This document shows, in pieces, positions 1-5,474 of a stretch of DNA of 5,811 bases. Position 1 is the stretch's first letter, and each line of letters starts with the position of its first letter. The DNA is from an uncultured Paracoccaceae bacterium (GTDB taxonomy: Bacteria > Pseudomonadota > Alphaproteobacteria > Rhodobacterales > Rhodobacteraceae). The notes below the pieces were generated by a model. The model searched no databases. It had not been told where the DNA came from and worked only from the letters and a program-made list of their open reading frames with translations. The stretch lies in the NCBI GenBank assembly GCA_937927885.1, contig CALEZJ010000070.1, positions 1 to 5,811 of the forward strand, given 5' to 3'. Position numbers and translations under genes: made by a program.

Positions 1-126
1 CTTCTCCAGTTCGCTGATGCGCCCCGAAGCCACCGCTGGCGACGTGCGCTGATCACGGGCAGCGGCTGACATGCTGCCCAATTCATAGACACGCACGAAC
101 ATCCGGATCATGTTCACATAGGACAC
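1..126 (-). CDS. LysR-type transcriptional regulator, N-terminal part (gene continues beyond the left window edge)
   Basis: Reading leftwards from GTG at 126-124 gives 42 residues open to the window edge. They include FVRVYELGSMSAAARDQ and then SPAVASGRISELEK. This is the winged helix-turn-helix N-terminus of LysR-type regulators: the FxxVxExGSxSAAA helix, then the recognition helix with SPxxxSxxIxxLE. The ligand-binding domain lies outside the window. I chose GTG126 because a G-run (137-133) sits 6 bases upstream and the resulting MSYVNMIRMF start matches the usual length before the HTH. An ATG at 111 in the same frame is the alternative. The gene is divergent from puuD with about 90 bases between starts. 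LysR regulators commonly control the divergent neighbour, so control of urate or purine catabolism is a reasonable inference. The family call is firm; the effector is unknown. Confidence 0.85.
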   Translation of the reverse strand, partial: MSYVNMIRMFVRVYELGSMSAAARDQRTSPAVASGRISELEK

Positions 127-147
127 TTTCAGCCCCCGCTTGAAAGT
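125..147. promoter_or_regulatory. 23-base inverted repeat in the LysR/puuD divergent region, candidate operator
   Basis: ACTTTCA (125-131) and TGAAAGT (141-147) are perfect 7-base inverted arms separated by 9 bases. Dyads of this size between a LysR gene and its divergent target are typical binding sites for such regulators. It does not follow the T-N11-A form exactly; the nearest T/A pair here is spaced by 13. It overlaps the proposed GTG start of the regulator and places that gene's G-rich ribosome-binding run in the loop. It could therefore act as an autoregulatory operator or as an RNA hairpin over the start. No clear -35/-10 pair for puuD was seen in the remaining intergenic bases. Confidence 0.4.
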
Positions 148-207
148 CCTCAGACATTTGCCGGATTATCAGAAAGCCGGGCGCCGGTATAGCCTTGGTG
201 CAAAAGC

Positions 208-215
208 AGGAGAGG
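208..215 (+). promoter_or_regulatory. Ribosome-binding site of puuD
   Basis: AGGAGAGG lies just upstream of ATG219, with AGGAG six bases from the start. It decides the start in favour of ATG219. A TTG at 195 in the same frame has no comparable site in front of it. Confidence 0.75.
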
Positions 216-218
216 CAC

Positions 219-1451
219 ATGTACGATCTCGCCATCATCGGCGCCTGGGCCGAATTCGCGCTGCGTTGGCTGCATGTCATCACCGCCATCGCCTGGATTG
301 GCTCGTCCTTCTACTTCATCGCGCTGGATCTGGGACTGCGCAAACGGCCCGGATTGCCGGACGGGGTGCACGGCGAGGAATGGCAGGTCCATGGCGGCGG
401 GTTCTATCACATCCAGAAGTATCTGGTGGCCCCCGCGACAATGCCCGAGCACCTGACCTGGTTCAAATGGGAAAGCTATGCCACCTGGATGTCGGGCTTT
501 GCGCTTCTGGCGATGGTCTATTACCTGGGGGCCGAGTTCTATCTGATCGATCCCGAAGTAATGGAGCTGCGAGTCTGGCAGGCCATCGCGATTTCGGCCG
601 GTTCGCTGGTGTTCGGCTGGTTCGCCTATCACTGGCTGTGCGGTGTCTTTGTCAACGCGAACCAGAGCTGGCTGATGGTGGCGCTGTTTGGCGTGCTGGT
701 CGGGATGGCGTATTTCTACACTTCGGTCTTTACCGGCCGCGCGGCGATGCTGCATCTGGGGGCGTTCACGGCCACCATCATGTCGGCGAATGTCTTTCTG
801 GTCATCATCCCCAATCAGGTTATCGTGGTGGGTGATCTGGTGGCAGGGCGCAGGCCGGACCCCAAATACGGCAAGATCGCCAAGCAGCGTTCGACCCACA
901 ACAACTATCTGACGCTGCCGGTCATCTTCATGATGCTCTCGAACCACTATCCGCTGGCCTTTGGCACGCAGTACACTTGGATCATCGCCAGCCTGGTGTT
1001 CCTGATGGGCGTGACGATCCGGCATTACTTCAACTCGAACCATGCGCGCACCGGCAATCCCACCTGGACCTGGGCGGTGACGGCGGTGATTTTCGTGTTG
1101 ATCATGTGGTTGTCGATCGCCCCAGCCTTGCGCAACGAAGAGCAGGTTTCGGACCTGTCGGGCACGCCCCTGCGCTTTGCGCAGGCCGAGGGTTTTGCCG
1201 ATGTGCATTCCATCGTCGCCGGCCGCTGTTCGATGTGCCATGCCGAACAGCCGGTCTATCCTGGTCTGAACTGGGCCCCGCGCGGGATCCTGCTCGAGAC
1301 CGAGGCCCAGGTCGCCCGCGCCGCGCGGCTGGTTTATCTGCAATCCGCGCGCAGCCACGCCATGCCGCCGTCCAATCTCAGCTGGATGGAAGAGGATGAA
1401 CGTGCCCTGATCCGGCGTTGGTATCAGAACGTCACCGACGCTCAGGGTTGA
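219..1451 (+). CDS. puuD: Membrane-bound urate oxidase (urate hydroxylase) PuuD with C-terminal cytochrome c domain
   Basis: The product is 410 residues. It oxidises urate to 5-hydroxyisourate at the inner membrane and is thought to pass electrons to the respiratory chain through its own heme instead of making hydrogen peroxide as soluble uricase does. Residues 1 to about 310 form the PuuD-type N-terminal domain, with several hydrophobic segments and the characteristic HVITAIAWIGSSFYF near residues 19-33. A C-terminal cytochrome c domain follows, with the heme motif CSMCH at 337-341 and a likely axial Met at 382 in HAMPPSN. There is no cleavable signal peptide; the first hydrophobic helix acts as an anchor. 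The length and two-domain layout match the family. A LysR gene is divergent upstream. No hydroxyisourate hydrolase or OHCU decarboxylase gene follows directly, so later steps must be encoded elsewhere. Confidence 0.93.
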   Translation: MYDLAIIGAWAEFALRWLHVITAIAWIGSSFYFIALDLGLRKRPGLPDGVHGEEWQVHGGGFYHIQKYLVAPATMPEHLTWFKWESYATWMSGFALLAMVYYLGAEFYLIDPEVMELRVWQAIAISAGSLVFGWFAYHWLCGVFVNANQSWLMVALFGVLVGMAYFYTSVFTGRAAMLHLGAFTATIMSANVFLVIIPNQVIVVGDLVAGRRPDPKYGKIAKQRSTHNNYLTLPVIFMMLSNHYPLAFGTQYTWIIASLVFLMGVTIRHYFNSNHARTGNPTWTWAVTAVIFVLIMWLSIAPALRNEEQVSDLSGTPLRFAQAEGFADVHSIVAGRCSMCHAEQPVYPGLNWAPRGILLETEAQVARAARLVYLQSARSHAMPPSNLSWMEEDERALIRRWYQNVTDAQG

Positions 1452-1453
1452 TC

Positions 1454-1499
1454 TCGGGCGGGCACCTGCCCACTCGAACGGGGTTTGAGGCTCGCCCGG
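1454..1499. terminator. Two-tier stem-loop between convergent puuD and yedK, possible bidirectional terminator
   Basis: An outer stem pairs TCGGGCGGGC (1454-1463) with GCTCGCCCGG (1490-1499), including two G-T pairs. An inner hairpin pairs CTCGAAC (1473-1479) with GTTTGAG (1483-1489) around a GGG loop, with one G-T pair. It starts directly after the puuD stop and lies between two convergent genes, where a shared terminator is expected. There is no T-run after the stem on either strand, so it is not a classical intrinsic terminator. Confidence 0.35.
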
Positions 1500-1536
1500 C
1501 GGCCTGAGGGGTGGCCGGATGCCCCCTGCAAGCCGA

Positions 1537-2202
1537 CTACCCGTCGAGGGGTTCGATCAGTTCCGGCCCCTGCGCGCGGTTCGCGTTGACAGCCAGCCCG
1601 ACCCGGCAGAACTTCAGCGCGCCCTCGGCAGGGGGGCGCATCAACCGGGCCGCCCCGTGTCCAGCTTCGCCCAGCCAGAGCGGCCAGTCGACAGGGTCCA
1701 GCGCCACCGGCACTCGGTCGTGCAGTTTCGCCATATGCCCGGTTGCGGCGGCTGTGACGATGGCGCAGGTGGCGATCCGGCTGCCCTCGGGGCTGTCCCA
1801 GCCTTGCCAGACCCCCGCAAACACCATCGCTTCGCCATCGGTGCGGGTGATGAACCATGGCAGACGGCTGTCGCCTTCCTTGGTCCACTCGAAAAATCCG
1901 CTCGCCGGGATCAGGCAGCGGCGCTTTCGCGCTGCCTCGGCAAAAGCGGGTTTCTCGGCGAGGCTTTCGCTGCGGGCGTTGAACAGCAGGGGGCCGTCGC
2001 TCAATCCCTTGTACCAGCGCGGTACAAAGCCCCAACGCATAGGTCCCAACCGTCGGTGGCCTCCGGCGCTGATGACCACGGCGACAGGTTGCGTGGGGCA
2101 GACGTTGAAGCGCGGCGTTGGTGGCAGGTCGTTGGACGGCACGGCATAGAATAGCCGCGCCATCGCGTCATCGGGCAGGGTCAAGGCAAAGCGTCCGCAC
2201 AT
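1537..2202 (-). CDS. yedK: SRAP domain abasic-site DNA-protein crosslinking protein (YedK/HMCES family)
   Basis: The product is 221 residues, almost the same length as E. coli YedK. Proteins of this family bind abasic sites in single-stranded DNA and form a stable thiazolidine crosslink through Cys2 once Met1 is removed, shielding the site from cleavage. All key residues are visible: MCGRF at 1-5 (Cys2), NARSES with Asn75, IPASGFFEW with Glu105, HDRVPVAL with His161, and a VNANR..P..IEPL C-terminus. The start at 2202 is forced by the need for Cys at position 2. An in-frame ATG 15 bases upstream (2217) would bury the nucleophile and is rejected. The ribosome-binding site is weak. The gene lies 40 bases after znuA on the same strand and could be co-transcribed with it. 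Confidence 0.95.
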   Translation of the reverse strand: MCGRFALTLPDDAMARLFYAVPSNDLPPTPRFNVCPTQPVAVVISAGGHRRLGPMRWGFVPRWYKGLSDGPLLFNARSESLAEKPAFAEAARKRRCLIPASGFFEWTKEGDSRLPWFITRTDGEAMVFAGVWQGWDSPEGSRIATCAIVTAAATGHMAKLHDRVPVALDPVDWPLWLGEAGHGAARLMRPPAEGALKFCRVGLAVNANRAQGPELIEPLDG

Positions 2203-2242
2203 GACCCATGGGGCCATGCAGGGTGCCGCGGGTCAAGCCTGC

Positions 2243-3169
2243 TCAATCGCCTTGCGCGCAGTCGGTGATACCTTGGGCCAGGGCGCGCATCGTTTCGGCA
2301 TAGAGTTGGGGGCCCGGCACACCGGTAACCCCTTCTGGGTCCAGCGGTGCGCCAAGACGCAAGTCCGTACCCTCGGCGACAATCCGGGCAAAGGCGTCGG
2401 AATGGTTCACCTCGGGAAAGATGCAAGCCGCACCGGCCGCAACCAGATCCGCGCGCAGCGTCGCGATACGGGCGGCCCCTGGGTCCGCTGCATTGCCATC
2501 GGCGATTGTGCCCAGAACATTCAGGCCGAAATCGCGGGCCAGATAGCCAAAGGCATCATGGTGAAAGACCAGCCCCACGCCCTGCGCCGGTGCGAGGCTT
2601 CGGGTCAATTCACTGTGCAGGACGGCAAAGGACTCGGCGCTGCGCTGCGCATTCCGGCGGTAGGTGTCAGCATTCGCAGGGTCCAATGTGGCCAGGGTTT
2701 CGGCGATTTCCTCAACCCACCGGGCGGCGTTGGCGGTGCTCATCCAAAGATGCGGGTCGAATTCGCCGTGCTCATGCTCATGGTCATGATGCTCATTGTG
2801 ATCATGCTCTTCGTGCTCGCCGAATTCCCGCGCTGCGCCGAACGGCTGGCGGATCAGGCCCTCGAACTCGGCCAGTTCCAGCACCCTTGCGTTGGAGAGC
2901 CCGGCAATCACGTCCTGCATCCAGGGAGACAGCGCCGGGCCGGTCCAGATGACCAGATCGGCACCCGCCACGGCCCGTGCCTGACTGGGACGCAACTGCG
3001 CGTGATGTGCGTCGCCGCCGCGATCCAGCAGCAACTCAGGTGTCCCCAGATCCCCCATCACCAGCGCGGTGAGAGAATGGTTGATCGGCACGTCGGCCAC
3101 CACGCGCGGCACTTGTGCCCAAAGCGGGCTGGAGGACAACAGAAGGGCGGCGAGGGTCAGTCGGGTCAT
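2243..3169 (-). CDS. znuA: Zinc ABC transporter periplasmic substrate-binding protein ZnuA
   Basis: The product is 308 residues and captures Zn(II) in the periplasm for delivery to the ZnuBC permease. A short signal peptide (residues 1-18, cleavage probably after LWA) begins the protein. The cluster A-I metal-binding fold is recognisable. By position, the zinc ligands are His55 (in HHAQLRPS), His140 (in FDPHLW), His204 (in FHHDAFGYL) and an acidic residue in the FPEVNHSD segment (about 253-258). Between the first two ligands, residues 118-134 form the His/Asp/Glu-rich loop EHEEHDHNEHHDHEHEH. This loop marks zinc-type rather than manganese-type binding proteins and is thought to help collect zinc. 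The gene is divergent from zur-znuC-znuB across a shared Zur-box region, so zinc repression by Zur is expected. The ribosome-binding site is weak. Confidence 0.95.
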   Translation of the reverse strand: MTRLTLAALLLSSSPLWAQVPRVVADVPINHSLTALVMGDLGTPELLLDRGGDAHHAQLRPSQARAVAGADLVIWTGPALSPWMQDVIAGLSNARVLELAEFEGLIRQPFGAAREFGEHEEHDHNEHHDHEHEHGEFDPHLWMSTANAARWVEEIAETLATLDPANADTYRRNAQRSAESFAVLHSELTRSLAPAQGVGLVFHHDAFGYLARDFGLNVLGTIADGNAADPGAARIATLRADLVAAGAACIFPEVNHSDAFARIVAEGTDLRLGAPLDPEGVTGVPGPQLYAETMRALAQGITDCAQGD

Positions 3170-3181
3170 GGTGCTTCGGAC

Positions 3182-3209
3182 TTGGAAAGGGCGGGGAATC
3201 AGCTATACT
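3182..3209 (+). promoter_or_regulatory. Candidate sigma-70 promoter of zur-znuC-znuB
   Basis: TTGGAA (3182-3187) and TATACT (3204-3209) are separated by 16 bases and resemble -35 and -10 boxes. Transcription would begin near 3216, inside the Zur palindrome, so a bound repressor would block initiation. This is a pattern match only. Confidence 0.45.
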
Positions 3210-3215
3210 GAATAT

Positions 3216-3230
3216 TGTTATAGTATAACA
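3216..3230. promoter_or_regulatory. Zur box between znuA and zur
   Basis: TGTTATA-G-TATAACA is a perfect 15-base palindrome in an AT-rich island of otherwise GC-rich DNA. It has the form of the TGTTATA-N-TATAACA operators reported for proteobacterial Zur. It lies between divergent znuA and zur, so one site can repress both directions and make zur autoregulated. A second, wider inverted pair, TATACT (3204-3209) with AGTATA (3222-3227), overlaps it and may mark a second dimer site or simply the -10 region. Confidence 0.85.
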
Positions 3231-3243
3231 TATCAAGTGACAA
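3217..3243 (-). promoter_or_regulatory. Weak candidate promoter of znuA
   Basis: On the minus strand TTGTCA (3243-3238) and TATAAC (3222-3217) have -35 and -10 character, but the 15-base spacer is short. The -10 would lie within the Zur palindrome, which suits repression by Zur. Other AT-rich hexamers here could serve equally well. Confidence 0.25.
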
Positions 3244-3257
3244 CCCCGGCGATACCC

Positions 3258-3737
3258 ATGAGCGCGCAGGCCTTCGAACCTCACGACCACCATCATTGCG
3301 TCGCGGATGCACTGCACGGTGCTGAAGCAGTGATCGCAGCGCGGGGCCTCCGGCTTACGCCGGTGCGGCGGCGCACTCTCGAAATTCTGCTGGAGCGCCA
3401 TGGCGCGATGGGGGCCTACGAGGTTCTGGAGCGGCTGGGCGAGGAAGGATTTGGCCACCAGCCCCCGGTTGCCTATCGCGCGCTGGAGTTTCTGGTCGAG
3501 AACGGTCTGGCGCACCGCATCCAGCGGCTGAACGCTTTTACCGCCTGCGTGCATCCGGGCGAGGCGCATCATGCAGGGTTCCTGATCTGCGAGACCTGCA
3601 AGACCGTGGCCGAGGTGCCGGCCGAACCGTTGCGTCAGGCGCTGGGGCAGGGGGCGGCGGCGCTGGGTTTCGTCGTCGAACGGGTGACGATCGAGGCGCT
3701 TGGGCGCTGCGCGACCTGTCGGGAGCGCACCGAATGA
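3258..3737 (+). CDS. zur: Zinc uptake regulator Zur (Fur family repressor)
   Basis: The product is 159 residues, the usual size for the Fur family. With zinc bound, Zur dimers repress zinc uptake genes. The N-terminus is His-rich (PHDHHHC, residues 8-14). A winged-helix DNA-binding domain covers about 20-90, with LRLTPVRRRTLEILL (31-45) and the recognition helix region PPVAYRALEFLVENGL (69-84). The dimerisation and metal domain has CVHPGEAHH (97-105) and two structural zinc pairs, CETC (111-114) and CATC (151-154). These sequences, together with the znu neighbours, favour Zur over Fur, PerR or Mur. The ATG at 3258 has no clear ribosome-binding site. A GTG at 3237 in frame would add seven residues but has no better site. 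The stop overlaps the znuC start by 4 bases (ATGA), which implies coupled translation. Confidence 0.95.
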   Translation: MSAQAFEPHDHHHCVADALHGAEAVIAARGLRLTPVRRRTLEILLERHGAMGAYEVLERLGEEGFGHQPPVAYRALEFLVENGLAHRIQRLNAFTACVHPGEAHHAGFLICETCKTVAEVPAEPLRQALGQGAAALGFVVERVTIEALGRCATCRERTE

Positions 3738-4495
3738 CCCGCCTGATCGAGGCGCAGGGGCTGAGCGTCGCTTACGGCGTTGCATTGCCCGTGCTTCATC
3801 ATGTGAATTTCCGGCTGGAGGCGGGCGAGATCGTCACCATCGTCGGGCCGAACGGATCGGGCAAATCAACGCTGCTGCGCGCGCTCCTGGGAATGGTGGT
3901 GCCGACCGAGGGCCGGGTGATCCGCGCGCCGGGGTTGCGGGTGGGCTATGTGCCGCAAACCCTGCATCTGGATGCGAACCTGCCGCTGAGCGTCGAACGC
4001 TTCTTGCGGCTGAATCGGCGGCTGGATGCGGCCTCGGTTGCCACGCTGCTTGCGCGGGTGGGCGCGCCGGGTTTGCAGGGGCGGGCCTTGGCGACACTGT
4101 CGGGCGGGCAGTTCCAGCGGGTGCTGCTGGCGCGGGCTTTGGCGGGCGATCCCCAGCTTCTGGTGCTCGACGAGCCAACAAAAGGCCTCGACCAGCCCGG
4201 CACGGCGGCGTTCTACCGGCTGATCGAGGAGGTGCGCCGCCAGATCGGCTGTGCCGTGCTCAGCGTCAGCCACGATCTGCATGTGGTGATGAGCGCCTCG
4301 GACCGCGTGGTGTGCCTCAATGGCCATGTGTGCTGCGAGGGGGCCCCTTCAGTTGTCTCGGCAGCGCCGGAATACCGCGCGCTCTTCGGGCTGGGTACCG
4401 GTGGCGCGCTGGCCCTGTACCAGCACCACCACGACCACGGCGCGGATCACCCCGACCATCCCCACGACCACGAGACCTGCGACCATGATCATTGA
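3734..4495 (+). CDS. znuC: Zinc ABC transporter ATP-binding protein ZnuC with His-rich C-terminal tail
   Basis: The product is 253 residues and is the cytoplasmic ATPase that powers zinc import through ZnuB. All ABC motifs are present: Walker A GPNGSGKST (38-46), Q-loop Gln75 (YVPQ), signature LSGGQ (122-126), Walker B LLVLDEP (142-148) and the switch His180 (SVSHD). After the ATPase domain, residues 230-253 form a tail with ten His residues plus Asp and Glu, probably a cytoplasmic zinc-binding or sensing segment; that role is inference. GGGAG (3721-3725) lies 8 bases before the start. The gene overlaps zur by 4 bases and znuB by 11. The His-codon-rich 3' end contains the znuB start codon. 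Confidence 0.95.
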   Translation: MTRLIEAQGLSVAYGVALPVLHHVNFRLEAGEIVTIVGPNGSGKSTLLRALLGMVVPTEGRVIRAPGLRVGYVPQTLHLDANLPLSVERFLRLNRRLDAASVATLLARVGAPGLQGRALATLSGGQFQRVLLARALAGDPQLLVLDEPTKGLDQPGTAAFYRLIEEVRRQIGCAVLSVSHDLHVVMSASDRVVCLNGHVCCEGAPSVVSAAPEYRALFGLGTGGALALYQHHHDHGADHPDHPHDHETCDHDH

Positions 4496-5474
4496 CGCAT
4501 TTCTGTTGCGCGCCCTGGGTGCGGGGATGATCGTGGCGGTGGCGGCGGGGCCTTTGGGTTGTCTGGTGGTGTGGCGGCGCATGGCCTATTTCGGCGATGC
4601 TACCGCGCACGCTGCCGTGCTGGGCGTGGCGCTGGCACTGGCCTTTGATGTCTCGGTCTTCGCGGGCACACTGGCCACGGCGCTGGTGATGGCGGGCGCG
4701 GTGGCGACGCTGGCGGGCAAGGGCTGGGCGATGGATACAACGTTAGGGGTGCTGGCGCATTCCGCGCTGGCGATGGGGTTGGTGGTGGTGTCCCTCCTGC
4801 AAGGTGTGCGAATCGATCTGGCCGCTTTCCTCTTTGGCGACATCCTGACTGTGACGGCGCGCGATCTGTGGCTGATGGGGGCGGGGGCGGCGCTGGTCAG
4901 CACACTGATCGTCTGGCGGTGGGAGGCCCTGCTGGCCGTCACCATCTCCGAGGACCTCGCGCAGTCAATGGGTCTGAGCCCGGCGCGCGAGCGGCTGGTG
5001 CTGACGTTGGCGCTGGCGGTCGTGGTGGCAGTCGCGCTGAAGGTGGTCGGCGCGCTGCTGATTGCTGCCATGCTGCTGATCCCACCCGCGACGGCGCGCA
5101 TCTATGCCCGCTCGCCCGAGGGGATGGCGGTATTGGCGATACTGGTTTCGGCATTGGCGGTGCTGGCGGGGCTGACGGCCTCGCTGACCTGGGACACGCC
5201 CGCCGGGCCCAGCATCGTCAGCGCGGCGGCGACGCTGTTCGTGTTGTCGCTGGTCGGCTCGGCGCTGGTCAGGCGACCCGGTCGCGGGGGAGCGCGAGAA
5301 AGGCATCCTCGAGATTCGGCTCGGCGGTTGCGAGGTCGGCGATTTCCACCCCGGCGGCTTGCACCGCGGCCAGAAGCGCCCCGGTCGACACCCGGCTCGC
5401 GGGATAGGTCAGCACCAGCCAGCCATCTGCGCGATCCTCGCGCGTCACCCCATCCGGCAGCGCCAGAGCGGTGA
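4485..5474 (+). CDS. znuB: Zinc ABC transporter membrane permease ZnuB, with an unusual C-terminal extension
   Basis: Residues 1-261 are a typical ZnuB permease of the ABC-3 family. Repeated hydrophobic segments run from residue 10 to about 260. It carries family signatures such as WRRMAYFGDATAHAAVLGVAL (30-50), FLFGDIL (115-121) and KVVGALLIAAMLLIPPATA (186-204). It forms the inner-membrane zinc channel driven by ZnuC. The family normally ends near residue 261, but here the frame stays open to a TGA ending at 5474, giving 329 residues. The extra 68 residues are rich in Arg, Pro, Ser and Ala, look like antisense coding sequence, and lie entirely opposite the convergent ABC ATPase gene. The true end may be as drawn, or a stop may have been lost by mutation or sequence error. 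Start ATG4485 is inside znuC (11-base overlap) with a weak ribosome site, which suggests translational coupling. Confidence 0.88.
   Translation: MIIDAFLLRALGAGMIVAVAAGPLGCLVVWRRMAYFGDATAHAAVLGVALALAFDVSVFAGTLATALVMAGAVATLAGKGWAMDTTLGVLAHSALAMGLVVVSLLQGVRIDLAAFLFGDILTVTARDLWLMGAGAALVSTLIVWRWEALLAVTISEDLAQSMGLSPARERLVLTLALAVVVAVALKVVGALLIAAMLLIPPATARIYARSPEGMAVLAILVSALAVLAGLTASLTWDTPAGPSIVSAAATLFVLSLVGSALVRRPGRGGARERHPRDSARRLRGRRFPPRRLAPRPEAPRSTPGSRDRSAPASHLRDPRASPHPAAPER

Noticed and set aside
195..218. TTG start adding eight residues to PuuD.
   Set aside because: The strong AGGAGAGG site fits ATG219, and the extra residues precede the normal family N-terminus.
83..289. Short reverse open frame of 68 codons across the LysR/puuD spacer.
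   Set aside because: It overlaps both real starts in another frame and has no visible ribosome site. The LysR frame in the same stretch is the convincing one.
150..1358. Long reverse open frame opposite puuD.
   Set aside because: It is a His/Arg/Asp-rich shadow of the PuuD codons with no family resemblance; PuuD explains the region fully.
1471..1485. GTTCGAG-like sequence on the minus strand resembling a tRNA T-arm.
   Set aside because: The required stem pair closing the loop is G-G, and no acceptor, D or anticodon arms are present nearby.
2203..2217. Upstream ATG adding five residues to the SRAP protein.
   Set aside because: The catalytic Cys must be residue 2 so that it becomes the free N-terminus; the extension would block it.
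2201..3211. Long forward open frame opposite znuA and its downstream spacer.
   Set aside because: The opposite strand encodes a clear ZnuA with all zinc ligands. The forward translation has no recognisable domain and only reflects the lack of stops in GC-rich antisense DNA.
4425..4495. CAC/GAC-rich repeated pattern suggestive of a simple repeat.
   Set aside because: It is the codon pattern of the ZnuC His/Asp tail in frame, not a separate repeat element.
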